NCBI GenBank assembly: GCA_965263205.1
Contig: CBDHHF010000003.1
Coordinates: 186,001 to 250,000 of the forward strand
Direction of reading: 5' to 3'
Length of the DNA stretch: 64,000 bases
Origin: JBCCIM01 sp965263205
GTDB lineage: Bacteria; Bacteroidota; Rhodothermia; Rhodothermales; JAHQVL01
Shown here: positions 43,084 to 51,401 of the stretch, piece by piece
How positions within the stretch are numbered: the stretch's first letter is position 1
Layout: every line of letters starts with the position of its first letter
Notes under the pieces: model-generated
What the model saw: the letters and a program-made list of their open reading frames with translations, nothing else
Databases searched by the model: none
Told to the model about the DNA's origin: nothing
Translations under genes and position numbers: made by a program

Positions 43084-44266
43084 CCCTCGATGGATAGCAA
43101 GCGAGAAAAGTGCTGTGATTTCCTCGAGCTTGTTGACCGTAAAACCGTTGAGATCGTTCGGATTTGGGTGATGCTATCTCAAGAATCCCTACAAGATCGT
43201 CTTCGTAATAGAGCGGCGCGAGCAAGAGGTTGTTGTACCCCTGCTCAATGAGATGCTGCTCAAATCCAGTGCGTTCGTCGTGTGATTGCAAGTCCTGCAG
43301 GATGGCAGGTTCACGCCGGCCATCACACACCTCGGCATACAATGATTTTTTCCACATCGGGCAGCTTGGTGCAGCTGCGCCTTGTTTCATCAGCAAACTT
43401 CTGCCAAGCGGCTTGATGCTGGTAATTTTATCAAACTCTCCACTGCTAATGGCCACGAGGCCCACTTCCAGATCCTTCATGCGCATCAACGAACGAATCC
43501 GACACTGAATCTGCTCGATTTTGGCCGGCGTGTTGAGCGCGTCTTTCTGCAACAAATCGTTTTTAAGCATCGAAACGATTTGTCCTTCTGTTACCTCAAC
43601 AGCTGTTAAGACAGCAAAACCATGAAATTCTATAAGCTCAGGAGGAAGCTTCTTTTTCCAAAGATCGAGGTCCATGATGTTATTCATCAGTTCGCTCAGA
43701 TCATCTTTTGTAAATTCCGGGAACTGCCCCAGTATTTTCACCTGGCTAAACCGGGTATCAAAATCAATTTTGAAGTACCGCATCAGTCCCGTTGCCTCAT
43801 CTTCTGCCGGGAAGAACATCGGCAGCTTGGAGGGCAATTCGTACCCAAAAAGCTCAGATACAAGTCCAAGATAGGCATTGACGGTTTTCCCTTTCGACAT
43901 CAAATCAGCCTGAAGGGCGAAAAACTTGAGCAGGTGCTCCATCATGTTTTCGCGCTCAAATGCCGGCGTCGAATAAAAGCTTTCAGGCTTCCAGGGCAAA
44001 ATAGCTGTAGAATATGAAGTTTCACACATCCCCACAGGCAGCAAAATCGACATGAGCATATCAAGCATGTCGGTATGCGCGTCGAGTACGGATACGTCTT
44101 CCAATTCGCCACGCAGTTCAGGCGTTTGCTCAACTTGCTCGAGAATCTGCCGGGCTAAGTTGGACTTAATCCCTTCTGTATTTTGCTCTATTTCTTTCCA
44201 ATAATCGATCAGCGGCTCAAGACTGAGCACTGTTCGAAACGGGAAATAATCGTCTTTGTATTCCAT
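43046..44266 (-). CDS. GAF-domain protein, N-terminal part (frameshifted)
   Basis: The first half of a protein of about 800 residues known from Bacteroidota as GAF-domain-containing protein. Residues 1-260 are helical (LSLEPLIDYWKEIEQ, STPAFERENMMEHLLKFFALQADL), and a GAF domain lies at about 290-380 (ITSIKPLGRSLLMKQGAAAP, LLLAPLYYEDDLVGILEIASP). After ASPKSE the frame is lost: the rest (RSQRFYGQQARG...) is not family-like, whereas skipping one base near 43159 gives NDLNGFTVNKLEEITALFSLAIHRG and leads straight into the second part. GAF domains bind small molecules or sense signals; the ligand is unknown. Confidence 0.75.
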   Translation of the reverse strand: MEYKDDYFPFRTVLSLEPLIDYWKEIEQNTEGIKSNLARQILEQVEQTPELRGELEDVSVLDAHTDMLDMLMSILLPVGMCETSYSTAILPWKPESFYSTPAFERENMMEHLLKFFALQADLMSKGKTVNAYLGLVSELFGYELPSKLPMFFPAEDEATGLMRYFKIDFDTRFSQVKILGQFPEFTKDDLSELMNNIMDLDLWKKKLPPELIEFHGFAVLTAVEVTEGQIVSMLKNDLLQKDALNTPAKIEQIQCRIRSLMRMKDLEVGLVAISSGEFDKITSIKPLGRSLLMKQGAAAPSCPMWKKSLYAEVCDGRREPAILQDLQSHDERTGFEQHLIEQGYNNLLLAPLYYEDDLVGILEIASPKSERSQRFYGQQARGNHSTFLACYPSRDGRAGGSRAGHH

Positions 44267-44995
44267 GCCTTTCTCAGGTATAACCGAAGTTGGTGTACAC
44301 GCGAGGCATTACGTTGCCCTGGTTGCTCCTTATGGGTAAGGATTTATGCCTAACAAGTTACACGAAATTTCGGCAAAAGGGTTCGCGACCTTACCCCTAC
44401 TACAGGATCCTGCAGATAGCCCGAATTTTGCACCTTCAAGCCTCATTGTCTACCTGGAAAACAAGCCATAAAATAGTGTCAGTAAAATGGCGCATAGTAC
44501 ATCAATAAAGTGGCTACAGGCAATTTTAGCCAAAAACTTGACGCAACCACACCATACGTATACAATTCTGCAGGTTAATCTATGTTTTTTTTGGATTTAG
44601 AAAAGGTTTTTCCGCACCTATTAGGGGCGGCCACGATAGAGGTGCAAAGGTCGTTCTTTAGCAGATGATGAACAATGAAGCGCTTCCAGGAGCTTTCTTA
44701 ATCGCTTCTTCTTGAAACCCTATGAGCCATTCCTTTTTTTCTGCGTAGAAGGGCTCGTCTGATAAAAATGGGTTCATGTAGTTCGCACCTATTTTTCTGT
44801 AATTATCGGACGATAAATGATACGTAAGTATCGACTTAAAGGCCTTATGCCGGCTTTGTGATTTCTGTTCTGACCAGGGGTCAAACAACCACATAGCCGT
44901 GTATCAGGATTTTAACATAAACGAATGCAACGATGGCCGAATGCAGCGCCCTGCCGGCAGTATCCAGGCGCCGCTTTTGACCGGAGGATATACAT
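44267..44995. other. Gene-poor region with a sigma70-like promoter
   Basis: About 730 bp between the GAF gene start and a small membrane protein. The open frames here have no protein-like composition. At 44538-44566 TTGACG, a 17-bp spacer and TACAAT give a near-perfect classic promoter on the plus strand. The following 430 bp up to the next start could be a long leader or carry a small RNA. Confidence 0.4.
44538..44566 (+). promoter_or_regulatory. Candidate sigma70-type promoter
   Basis: TTGACG (44538-44543), 17 bp, TACAAT (44561-44566). Bacteroidota-type housekeeping promoters use other motifs, so the match may be chance or point to imported DNA. Confidence 0.35.
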
Positions 44996-45211
44996 ATGAC
45001 AACGAAAACTCGACGTTTCGTTTTTAGTGCTTCTAACCTTTGTGTAGTACTCAGCCTGATCGGCCTCACCTTACTCACAGTCAGTGGTATTGTGTTCTCA
45101 TGGATGAGCGGTCAATACCTGTTTTCGGGGTTGGGCATCGTATTTCTTTACTTGATGTTTATGGGTAGTGACGTTGTGTGCAGAAAGTATCTTCGCCCGA
45201 GAATGGGATAA
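44996..45211 (+). CDS. Small two-TM membrane protein
   Basis: A 71-residue protein with two hydrophobic segments (about residues 15-36 and 40-58: LCVVLSLIGLTLLTVSGIVF and YLFSGLGIVFLYLMFMGS) and basic ends (MTTKTRRF, RKYLRPRMG). The start is well supported: GGAGG lies 9 bp before the ATG, one of the few strong ribosome binding sites in the window. A perfect terminator follows 45 bp after the stop, so it is a single-gene transcript. Function unknown. Confidence 0.65.
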   Translation: MTTKTRRFVFSASNLCVVLSLIGLTLLTVSGIVFSWMSGQYLFSGLGIVFLYLMFMGSDVVCRKYLRPRMG

Positions 45212-45255
45212 CGAAGGCGTGTAGAGGAACGTGTAGCAGGATACCCTTAAAGGAG

Positions 45256-45295
45256 AAAAGGGGAAGCAGTCAATGACGCTGCTTCCCCTTTTTGA
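45256..45295 (+). terminator. Rho-independent terminator
   Basis: A 14 bp perfect stem AAAAGGGGAAGCAG (45256-45269) with 45279-45292, 9-nt loop and T tail. Directly after it CCCTTTTTGATTTT occurs twice (45286 and 45301). It lies between convergent genes and can serve both. Confidence 0.9.
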
Positions 45296-45329
45296 TTTTG
45301 CCCTTTTTGATTTTAGTATCGCCTGCCTG

Positions 45330-46259
45330 TTAATCAAAAAATGGAAATAGCTTTTTCAAAGCTTCGCGGTCAGGCTGGCTGCCATATTCAGACAATTCAA
45401 AAACCTCGGCGTATTTGAATGATGCGCCCCGTTCTTCTCCATAGTAAGTTTTCAATAGGTCCCGATACGTGTCAGCTATAAACGTATCTCTTGCCTGGAA
45501 TTTCTCTGCAATGTATTGCTTTCGCCCCGGCTCATCTGCTGGCACTTCGTGATCATAGCCATCGAGCCAGGCATTCCACTCTGAAAACTGCGACTTTAAT
45601 GCCCCCATACATTCATATTTAGGTGCTGATTCCTCATCTATTCCCACAGCAATCGTTGGCTCAAACGGATACGGCTTCTTAAAGCGGTCGTAATAGTACA
45701 TGAAGACCGGATTTTTCTCGACGCGAGGCGTATCAGGCGTAAAGAAAGGTACTGTGACCATAAACGATGCATCTTGAACCAGAATCGCAGTGTAACGATG
45801 GTCAGGATGGTAGTCATTTGCTCGTGGTGCAAGGACAATGTCTGCTTGCCATTCCCGAATCAAGCGCGCAATTGTCTTGCGGTTCTCCAGGGTTGGCATG
45901 AGTTCACCATCGTGGTTGTCGAGCACTTCCGTCTCGATGCCCAGAAGTTCAGCGCAAGCCTCCACTTCTTTTGTTCGACGTTGTGCCAGTTCTCCGCCGG
46001 CCATCTCAAAGTGGCCGATGTCACCATTGGTTACCGAAACAAACTTCACCGCATGCCCACGCGACGCCCACATCCTCGCAACACCAGATGCTTTAATCTC
46101 ACAATCATCAGGGTGCGCGCCAAAGGCAATGATACGCAGTGGGCGATCAGCCTCCTGGGCCACAGCCGACAAACTCCAGCCCATGCTCATTGCAAGGACG
46201 ATTAGTAAGGGGGAAAGATGGCGACCAAAAGACGGGTTGTTCTTGGGGAGCTTATACAT
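45330..46259 (-). CDS. PIG-L family deacetylase, exported
   Basis: About 309 residues from the ATG at 46259. A signal peptide (SPLLIVLAMSMGWSLSAVAQ) precedes the PIG-L/LmbE domain: IIAFGAHPDDCEIKASG holds the metal-binding His-x-x-Asp-Asp motif, then FVSVTNGDIGHFEM, RRTKEVEACAELLGI, IREWQADIVLAPRANDYHPDHR with the third metal ligand, and FMYYYDRFKKPYPF. The family removes acetyl or other acyl groups from N-acyl sugars with zinc. The exported form is common in Bacteroidota. The start overlaps the end of the upstream fatty acid hydroxylase gene by 8 bp. Upstream in-frame codons to 46367 lie within that gene and are less likely. Confidence 0.87.
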   Translation of the reverse strand: MYKLPKNNPSFGRHLSPLLIVLAMSMGWSLSAVAQEADRPLRIIAFGAHPDDCEIKASGVARMWASRGHAVKFVSVTNGDIGHFEMAGGELAQRRTKEVEACAELLGIETEVLDNHDGELMPTLENRKTIARLIREWQADIVLAPRANDYHPDHRYTAILVQDASFMVTVPFFTPDTPRVEKNPVFMYYYDRFKKPYPFEPTIAVGIDEESAPKYECMGALKSQFSEWNAWLDGYDHEVPADEPGRKQYIAEKFQARDTFIADTYRDLLKTYYGEERGASFKYAEVFELSEYGSQPDREALKKLFPFFD

Positions 46260-46920
46260 CGCTGGTTTCTTTTTTTCGGGCCGGCGGCATGGTGCGAAAC
46301 ACATAATCCCAAATGGGCGTGGACACACCAAACGCCTTGTCCGGATGTTTATAGTGATGAAGCGCATGATGCCGCCACAACGCCTTTAAGAACCGCGCTT
46401 TAGGCGGCTTCCATGCATGGGTAGCATAATGGATAAAGGCATACGACAAGTACCCCAGCAAGAAGCCAGGCATAAATACGAGTACGTATTCCCCCATCGC
46501 AAGCCAGAACAGACCTAGCAACACAACAATGATCAGCGAACCAGGTACCGGCGGCATGATCAAGCGTTGGGTATCGCGCGGAAATTCGTGATGGATACCG
46601 TGTATTGCGTAGTCAAATTTCCGAATTGCTTCAGACTCCGGATAAAAAGAGTCAAGGTGGTTGATGAAGCGGTGAAACAAATATTCGAACAAGGTCCAGC
46701 TAAAATAGGCCCCGACAAAAATTACGAGTGCTGAGACAAATGTGGGTGTCACGCGCTCGATGTATGCCCAGACCAACAGACCTATAATTATCGTCAAATA
46801 AGCTCCTACAGACACGAAAGGGGAGGCTTTAGATAGCCGTTCGAGAGCTGGCGAATCAAATATCTGTCCGCTCCCTGAATCTTTAACCTCCTTCGCCTGC
46901 AGATCTGGATTATTTACCAT
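46252..46920 (-). CDS. Fatty acid hydroxylase / sterol desaturase family protein
   Basis: A 222-residue membrane protein of the di-iron fatty acid hydroxylase superfamily. Histidine clusters are HRFINH, HGIHHEFPRD, HYATH and the closing WRHHALHHYKHPDKAFGVSTPIWDYVF. Four membrane segments are predicted, about 35-55, 60-80, 125-145 and 150-170. Members hydroxylate acyl chains or sterols; in a bacterium of this type, 2-hydroxylation of sphingolipid or other fatty acids is plausible, but substrate is not deducible. It is translationally coupled to the PIG-L gene. Confidence 0.87.
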   Translation of the reverse strand: MVNNPDLQAKEVKDSGSGQIFDSPALERLSKASPFVSVGAYLTIIIGLLVWAYIERVTPTFVSALVIFVGAYFSWTLFEYLFHRFINHLDSFYPESEAIRKFDYAIHGIHHEFPRDTQRLIMPPVPGSLIIVVLLGLFWLAMGEYVLVFMPGFLLGYLSYAFIHYATHAWKPPKARFLKALWRHHALHHYKHPDKAFGVSTPIWDYVFRTMPPARKKETSDV

Positions 46921-46997
46921 AATGCAAAGCTGTCATTCAGATGAAATAGGCTGGTTTAGCTTCAAAGATAAGACTTTTACCAATTTTCTCAACCGGT

Positions 46998-47276
46998 TTA
47001 GCTCATCAACACACACCCCGTTTGTGGTCCCAATTCGATTGTGACGTCGGCAGGAGACTGTTCTATAATCTGGCATCCCTCAGCCGGCCAAACGACTCTA
47101 ACTTCAAAACTCTCGCTCGCACCTTTATCGATTGTTATCCGTGCAATTTCTGCTGCGGTATTGAAGCCAACATAAGCAACGTCATTGTCGAGTTTACGGC
47201 TAAAAACCCACACCCGATCAACAGCGTAAATCGTTTTAAAATCACCCGTTCGCAACACAGGATGTCTGTTTCGCAA
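46998..47276 (-). CDS. GH13 hydrolase, C-terminal part (frameshifted)
   Basis: The C-terminal beta-sandwich of the amylase at 47282-48460, in another frame. RNRHPVLRTGDFKTIYAVDRVWVFSRKL is the typical start of that domain, followed by VAYVGFNTAAE and a closing GPQTGCVLMS. No real start codon is needed: the piece belongs to the same protein (about 487 residues in all), separated by a single-base deletion near 47358 (CCGGAT read as CCGAT on the minus strand). Confidence 0.75.
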   Translation of the reverse strand: MRNRHPVLRTGDFKTIYAVDRVWVFSRKLDNDVAYVGFNTAAEIARITIDKGASESFEVRVVWPAEGCQIIEQSPADVTIELGPQTGCVLMS

Positions 47277-47281
47277 ACCGC

Positions 47282-48460
47282 CTATTTCTTTGTAGAACGC
47301 AAGAAGCTCTTCATCCCATTGCTCTCTTTTATCCCAAGGAAAAGCCTCGCGGCAATCGGGTCATCGCCGGCCGACATCCCTATTTCATCACCATAATAAA
47401 TACAAGGGGCACCCGGCAGCGTCATCAGCATGAGCGTGCAGAGCTTAAGTGCGGCCTTGCTTTCACCTAACACCCACAATGCCCGCGCAGTATCGTGGCT
47501 ATCGAGTAAATTCAACTGGGCATAATTTATCTCCCAGTCGTACCAGCCATACATGGTATCAATCACTTCCGCAACTTCCGTTGCGTTGCGAGGGGTAAGC
47601 GACAGATGATTACGTTCATAGTCGGGCCGCAGTGTATCGAAACCACAAAAGGTCATGGCCGCCCAGGAAACGGTGTAATTCATGACCGCATCAAATTGAT
47701 CGCCTTGCAGCCAGCGCCGTGCTTCTTCCCAAATTTCACCGCAGATATACGCCTCCGGATTTGCCGATTTGACCACCTGCCTGAATCGTTGCCAGAATGC
47801 GTCATCGTCGATTTCAGCCGGCACGTCGAGGCGCCAACCATCAATCCCAAAGTCGATCCAGTATTTGGCAATATCCAGGATGTACTGCTGCACCTCGGGA
47901 TTTTCTGTATTCAATTTGGGCAAGGCGGGAAGCCCCCACCAGGCGGCATAGTTGATTTTATCGTCCGCAGACAAAGGATAGGGCCGTAAAGGCCAGTCCT
48001 CTACAATAAACCAATCGATATAAGGCGAAGCACCTCCGTTTTCCAGGATATGATGGAACGGCCAAAATCCCCTGCTCGCATGGTTAAAGACCCCATCGAG
48101 CACCACCTTCATGTCGCGAGCATGCGCAGCCTCCAGCAAGGCACGCAATGCGTCGTTTCCCCCAAGCAACGGATCAACCTGGTAGTAATCGAAGGTGTGG
48201 TAACGATGGTTGGCAGCCGACGCAAATATCGGATTGAGATACAAAGCGGTCACGCCCAGAGCCTGCAGGTAATCGAGTGCCTCAATAACCCCATACAAAT
48301 CGCCCCCTTGAAAGCCCTGCTCTTCAGGAGGTGCCCCCCAGGGTTTCAACTTGATACCGGGCGGCCTTGTCCAGGCCTTACTACGACGAAAACGGTCGGG
48401 GAAGATCTGATAAAAGATTGCATGCTTAACCCACTCCGGTGTTTGCACTGACATATCCAT
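47282..48460 (-). CDS. GH13 alpha-amylase-type hydrolase, main part (frameshifted)
   Basis: The catalytic barrel of a glycoside hydrolase family 13 enzyme, close to neopullulanase/cyclomaltodextrinase without the N-terminal domain. Motifs: AIFYQIFPDRF, region I VVLDGVFNHAS, region II GWRLDVPAEI (nucleophile Asp), region III CGEIWEEA (acid/base Glu) and region IV LLDSHDTARAL, then APCIYYGDEIGMSAGDDP. There the frame breaks: restoring one base near 47358 gives CREAFPWDKREQWDEELLAF and continues into the second part. ATG at 48460 is preferred over a GTG further upstream. No signal peptide, so it likely degrades imported or stored alpha-glucans. Confidence 0.87.
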   Translation of the reverse strand: MDMSVQTPEWVKHAIFYQIFPDRFRRSKAWTRPPGIKLKPWGAPPEEQGFQGGDLYGVIEALDYLQALGVTALYLNPIFASAANHRYHTFDYYQVDPLLGGNDALRALLEAAHARDMKVVLDGVFNHASRGFWPFHHILENGGASPYIDWFIVEDWPLRPYPLSADDKINYAAWWGLPALPKLNTENPEVQQYILDIAKYWIDFGIDGWRLDVPAEIDDDAFWQRFRQVVKSANPEAYICGEIWEEARRWLQGDQFDAVMNYTVSWAAMTFCGFDTLRPDYERNHLSLTPRNATEVAEVIDTMYGWYDWEINYAQLNLLDSHDTARALWVLGESKAALKLCTLMLMTLPGAPCIYYGDEIGMSAGDDPIAARLFLGIKESNGMKSFLRSTKK

Positions 48461-48721
48461 GTGATTCTGCTGTTCGAGTAAATTCGTTTGATTCAAAAAA
48501 GCTCTTCCATGAAACACACTAATGTGGTTTTATTCCAGGACACAATTTCGACATTGGAATAGGCTTTGCAGGGCATTATCTTGTGCCCTGTATCACAACT
48601 GGCAAACCGTTCCAACACCTGCTACGCCAGCATCACATCGTGCGTTTGCAGGTGCCGTTAGTCAAATACGCGCCCCCATCAAAGCAAGCATTTAAACTAT
48701 CCTTGCCCCCGCTCTGATGAT

Positions 48722-49900
48722 ATGAAGCGCAACAGACTTTTCCGAAGTGCTGGGCTTGCCCTTTTATTGCTATTCGGATTTCAGCTGCCGGCATTCGCCC
48801 ACGTCAAATGGTTCAGTGCGTTTTCGTTTACACACGAACCCTTATCACTCCAAGAAATTCTCTCTCCACTCTTCCTCATGATGTGGGCTGCCTGCCTATG
48901 CATCATCGGCGCGTTGGTTTATGTAGATGACCAGATCACTCGTCATTCGCTCTACAAACAGTTTGCTGACAAGGTAAGCAGGTATGCGGATAGAAGCGAC
49001 CTGATCATCCGCGTCGCTACCGGGGCTGTACTGTTGCTATCCTGGCAGTCTGGCGCTTTGCTTGTCCCCGAGCTTCTCGTTTATAATGCGTGGGCAGAGT
49101 TCATCCAACTCGGATTAGCCATCCTGATTTTAGCCAACCGATTCACCCACTATGCCGGCCTGGGCTTGATGGCGCTCTACCTCTTTTCCCTATTTTATTT
49201 TGGTGCTCTTCACATGCTGGATTACGTCTATTTGATGGGCGCCGGCTACTACCTCGCCACAAGTAATGCGTCTAGCAAAAAAAGACGCGCCTCTGCCCTC
49301 CCCGCGTTGTATGCAAGCGTTGGCTTTTCGCTTTGTTGGGTCTCCCTGGAGAAACTTGTTTACCCGGAGTGGGGCATCGAAATTTTACAGGGCAAGCCAG
49401 AGCTGACATTTGGTTTCGACCTGACGTTATTCCTGCAAATTGCAGCGTTTGTAGAATTCATTCTGGGCTTTCTGCTCATCGTATGTTTACTGCAACGTCC
49501 GATTGCACTCGCTATTACAGGCGTGTTCATTTCAACAACGCTGGTCTTCGGCAAGCTCGAGTTTATTGGTCATGCGCTGGTGCACGCTGCGCTTATCGTA
49601 TTTCTGCTCAGAGGCCCTGGCGTTACATTTAGAACGCCGATTACGTTTTTCAAGCACATCTGGCAGCGGATTACGTTTTCCGATGTTAAGCTTTGGGATC
49701 ATCTTCATGGCCATGCTGCTGGTATACACCAATACGGCGCAATCCACGTATTTGGCGGCACTGGAAAAAGCAGCAGAGACAACAACACACACGGCTACGC
49801 TACAAGAAGTGTCAAAAGACGAAGCGCCTCGCCTCGCACTGGATGTACAGGAAGACATGCATGGCGGATGGAATGTGCGTTTGATCACCCAGAATTTTGA
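48722..49900 (+). CDS. Polytopic membrane protein, DoxX-like (run-on frame at the 3' end)
   Basis: A membrane protein with a signal-like start (LLLLFGFQLPAFAHVKWFSAF) and about eight further hydrophobic segments to around residue 310 (RGPGVTFRTPITFFKHIWQRI). HVKWF after the signal and conserved charged residues in loops suggest a DoxX-like or related envelope protein. The last ~70 residues, from 49670 on, are not protein-like. Dropping one base near 49665 (ATTACG) joins QRI to RFPMLSFGIIFMAM and thus to the domain annotated at 49683. So the true protein is probably about 465 residues with a periplasmic C-terminal domain. Confidence 0.7.
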   Translation: MKRNRLFRSAGLALLLLFGFQLPAFAHVKWFSAFSFTHEPLSLQEILSPLFLMMWAACLCIIGALVYVDDQITRHSLYKQFADKVSRYADRSDLIIRVATGAVLLLSWQSGALLVPELLVYNAWAEFIQLGLAILILANRFTHYAGLGLMALYLFSLFYFGALHMLDYVYLMGAGYYLATSNASSKKRRASALPALYASVGFSLCWVSLEKLVYPEWGIEILQGKPELTFGFDLTLFLQIAAFVEFILGFLLIVCLLQRPIALAITGVFISTTLVFGKLEFIGHALVHAALIVFLLRGPGVTFRTPITFFKHIWQRITFSDVKLWDHLHGHAAGIHQYGAIHVFGGTGKSSRDNNTHGYATRSVKRRSASPRTGCTGRHAWRMECAFDHPEF

Positions 49901-50126
49901 ATTCACCCCTGAAGAGTGTGGTGAAGGTCATATAGATGGGCATGGCCACGCGCATCTATATGTCAATGGTGAGAAAGTCGCGCGGCTATATGGCCCCTGG
50001 TACCATATCAAGTCACTCCCCCAGGGCAAACACGAGGTGAAGGTCACCTTAACTTCAAATGAACATGCTGAATACGCCGTCGATGGTATACCGCTTTCTG
50101 ATGCTAAATCGGTGGTGGTCCTTTAA
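49683..50126 (+). CDS. Exported beta-rich domain, probably the C-terminal half of the membrane protein
   Basis: 147 residues: a hydrophobic N-terminal helix (MLSFGIIFMAMLLVYTNTAQS) and a beta-rich domain: LDVQEDMHGGWNVRLITQNFEFTP (split over two strands), GHIDGHGHAHLYVNGEKVARLYGPWYHI and LPQGKHEVKVTLTSNEHAEYAVDG. The His-rich HGHAHLY and nearby His residues could bind a metal. The same domain also occurs as stand-alone exported proteins in marine bacteria, as far as I recall. Overlap of 218 bp with the upstream frame suggests one frameshifted gene rather than two overlapping ones. Confidence 0.7.
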   Translation: MLSFGIIFMAMLLVYTNTAQSTYLAALEKAAETTTHTATLQEVSKDEAPRLALDVQEDMHGGWNVRLITQNFEFTPEECGEGHIDGHGHAHLYVNGEKVARLYGPWYHIKSLPQGKHEVKVTLTSNEHAEYAVDGIPLSDAKSVVVL

Positions 50127-50178
50127 GTGCAAACGCGTTCCTCCTTTTAGGATTCACGCTTTTGTAGTTGAACGTTGC

Positions 50179-50215
50179 AGGTTACAGGTTGAAGGTATTT
50201 GGACGTAATCCAATC
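50179..50215. repeat. Dispersed intergenic repeat, copy 3
   Basis: Core GTTACAGGTTGAAGGT at 50181-50196, as in copies at 3750 and 30641. The preceding GTTGAACGTTGCAG looks like a degenerate tandem copy. The rest of the spacer (50127-50471) contains no gene I can support. Confidence 0.6.
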
Positions 50216-50471
50216 AACTTTCCTTGCGGGACTTGCCGTACTGTGTGCAACGTAGACTCAAAAAAAGCCGGCCAAACACTGGTCCGAAATACATAGGCTT
50301 AAAGTGCGTTTGGGGCCGTACAGCAGGCTGTTTGCTGAAAGAATGTGGGCCGCGAGCCTCGGCATAATCCTTGCAATTTGAAAAGACATTAACAAAAATT
50401 TCTTTGCGCTGTCCCCTCATATCCGCATTGCATTTCCTGCCCCCTGATTTTTAAGTAATACTACTAAAAAT

Positions 50472-51002
50472 ATGAAAAACAATAAGAAATCATTAACAGG
50501 GAGCATATTTCTCATTCTCATTAGTTTAGTCTGTACCCAACAAGTAAACGCCCAAAATGAACTTGGGGGACACATCGGTACTGTGTTTCCACTCATCTCG
50601 AGTACAAATGGCGATGTGACCACCATTTCTGACAACCTGGTTATTGGATTTCCCATGGGGGTGACGGTTAAAACCAACATCAATGTTGCTTTTGATCTTG
50701 AACTTGTCCCGTTTGTGGATGAGCACGCTGTTACCAACCTACTCATTCATCCGGGAGTACTCATGGGACTGTCAAACGGGTTTACGTTTGGATTGAGAGG
50801 GGCATTTGAAACCGGAGGTTCTTATGGTGTTACGCCGCTTCTGAATAAGGCATTTCCTTTTCCAAGCGATCCGGACACCGTATTCTTTGTTGAGCTGGTG
50901 GTACCTGTGAGATTTTTCCAGGCACCGCCCGATTTTCAAGGGGCTGCTGTTAGCGTCGATAAAACGCTTGCAATGGCTGTGCATTTTGGTATTGGCTTCT
51001 AA
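50472..51002 (+). CDS. Outer membrane beta-barrel protein
   Basis: A 176-residue protein with a signal peptide (SIFLILISLVCTQQVNAQN, cut after NAQ). The mature part alternates hydrophobic and small residues as in outer-membrane strands: LGGHIGTVFPLIS, NLVIGFPMGVTVKTNINVAFDLELVPF, FTFGLRGAFETGG, VFFVELVVPVRFF, and ends with the aromatic-terminated strand MAVHFGIGF, the usual signal for the BAM complex. About eight strands can be drawn. No ligand is known. A 17 bp perfect inverted repeat lies 40 bp downstream. Confidence 0.7.
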   Translation: MKNNKKSLTGSIFLILISLVCTQQVNAQNELGGHIGTVFPLISSTNGDVTTISDNLVIGFPMGVTVKTNINVAFDLELVPFVDEHAVTNLLIHPGVLMGLSNGFTFGLRGAFETGGSYGVTPLLNKAFPFPSDPDTVFFVELVVPVRFFQAPPDFQGAAVSVDKTLAMAVHFGIGF

Positions 51003-51041
51003 AACCTGTTACCGACCGTTGTTACTGTTTCATTAGTACAC

Positions 51042-51086
51042 GGCCTCATTCAGTTTGCAATGTTAAAAAGCAAACTGAATGAGGCC
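51042..51086. repeat. Perfect 17 bp inverted repeat
   Basis: GGCCTCATTCAGTTTGC (51042-51058), 11-nt loop, exact complement at 51070-51086. There is no T run on the plus strand, so it may act as a terminator only in part, protect the 3' end or be a binding site. The spacer up to 51401 shows no supported gene. Confidence 0.75.
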
Positions 51087-51401
51087 CACCTGTCGCAATT
51101 CTCAGCTTGAGTCTATGTATTTCTGCTGCCGATTGCATCGCCCTCTAAATCGGTGCCTAAACGCCAAAACTGTTATGCTACCAACCGAATTGGCACTGGC
51201 ACCATCTTTGGGAAAGCCTACATTAAAGCAGACCCTTCCCGCTGCGCTTCCGACGGTATTATCTCCCCCTACTGCCCCACTCACCTTCTGCCCTGCATCG
51301 GGTAGTCGGTATTTAATCATGTGTCCCGTAAATCTCTAATTGCCAACCTGTACTGCAAGCACTCCCCCTATCAGGTATTGGCTATACATACCAGTTACCC
51401 C

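Noticed and set aside
44658..44894. A 78-codon frame on the minus strand upstream of the GAF gene
   Set aside because: Composition is not protein-like, no ribosome binding site and no recognisable family.
51079..51339. Overlapping short frames on both strands after the large inverted repeat
   Set aside because: Neither frame has family similarity or start signals; they mirror each other as random frames often do.
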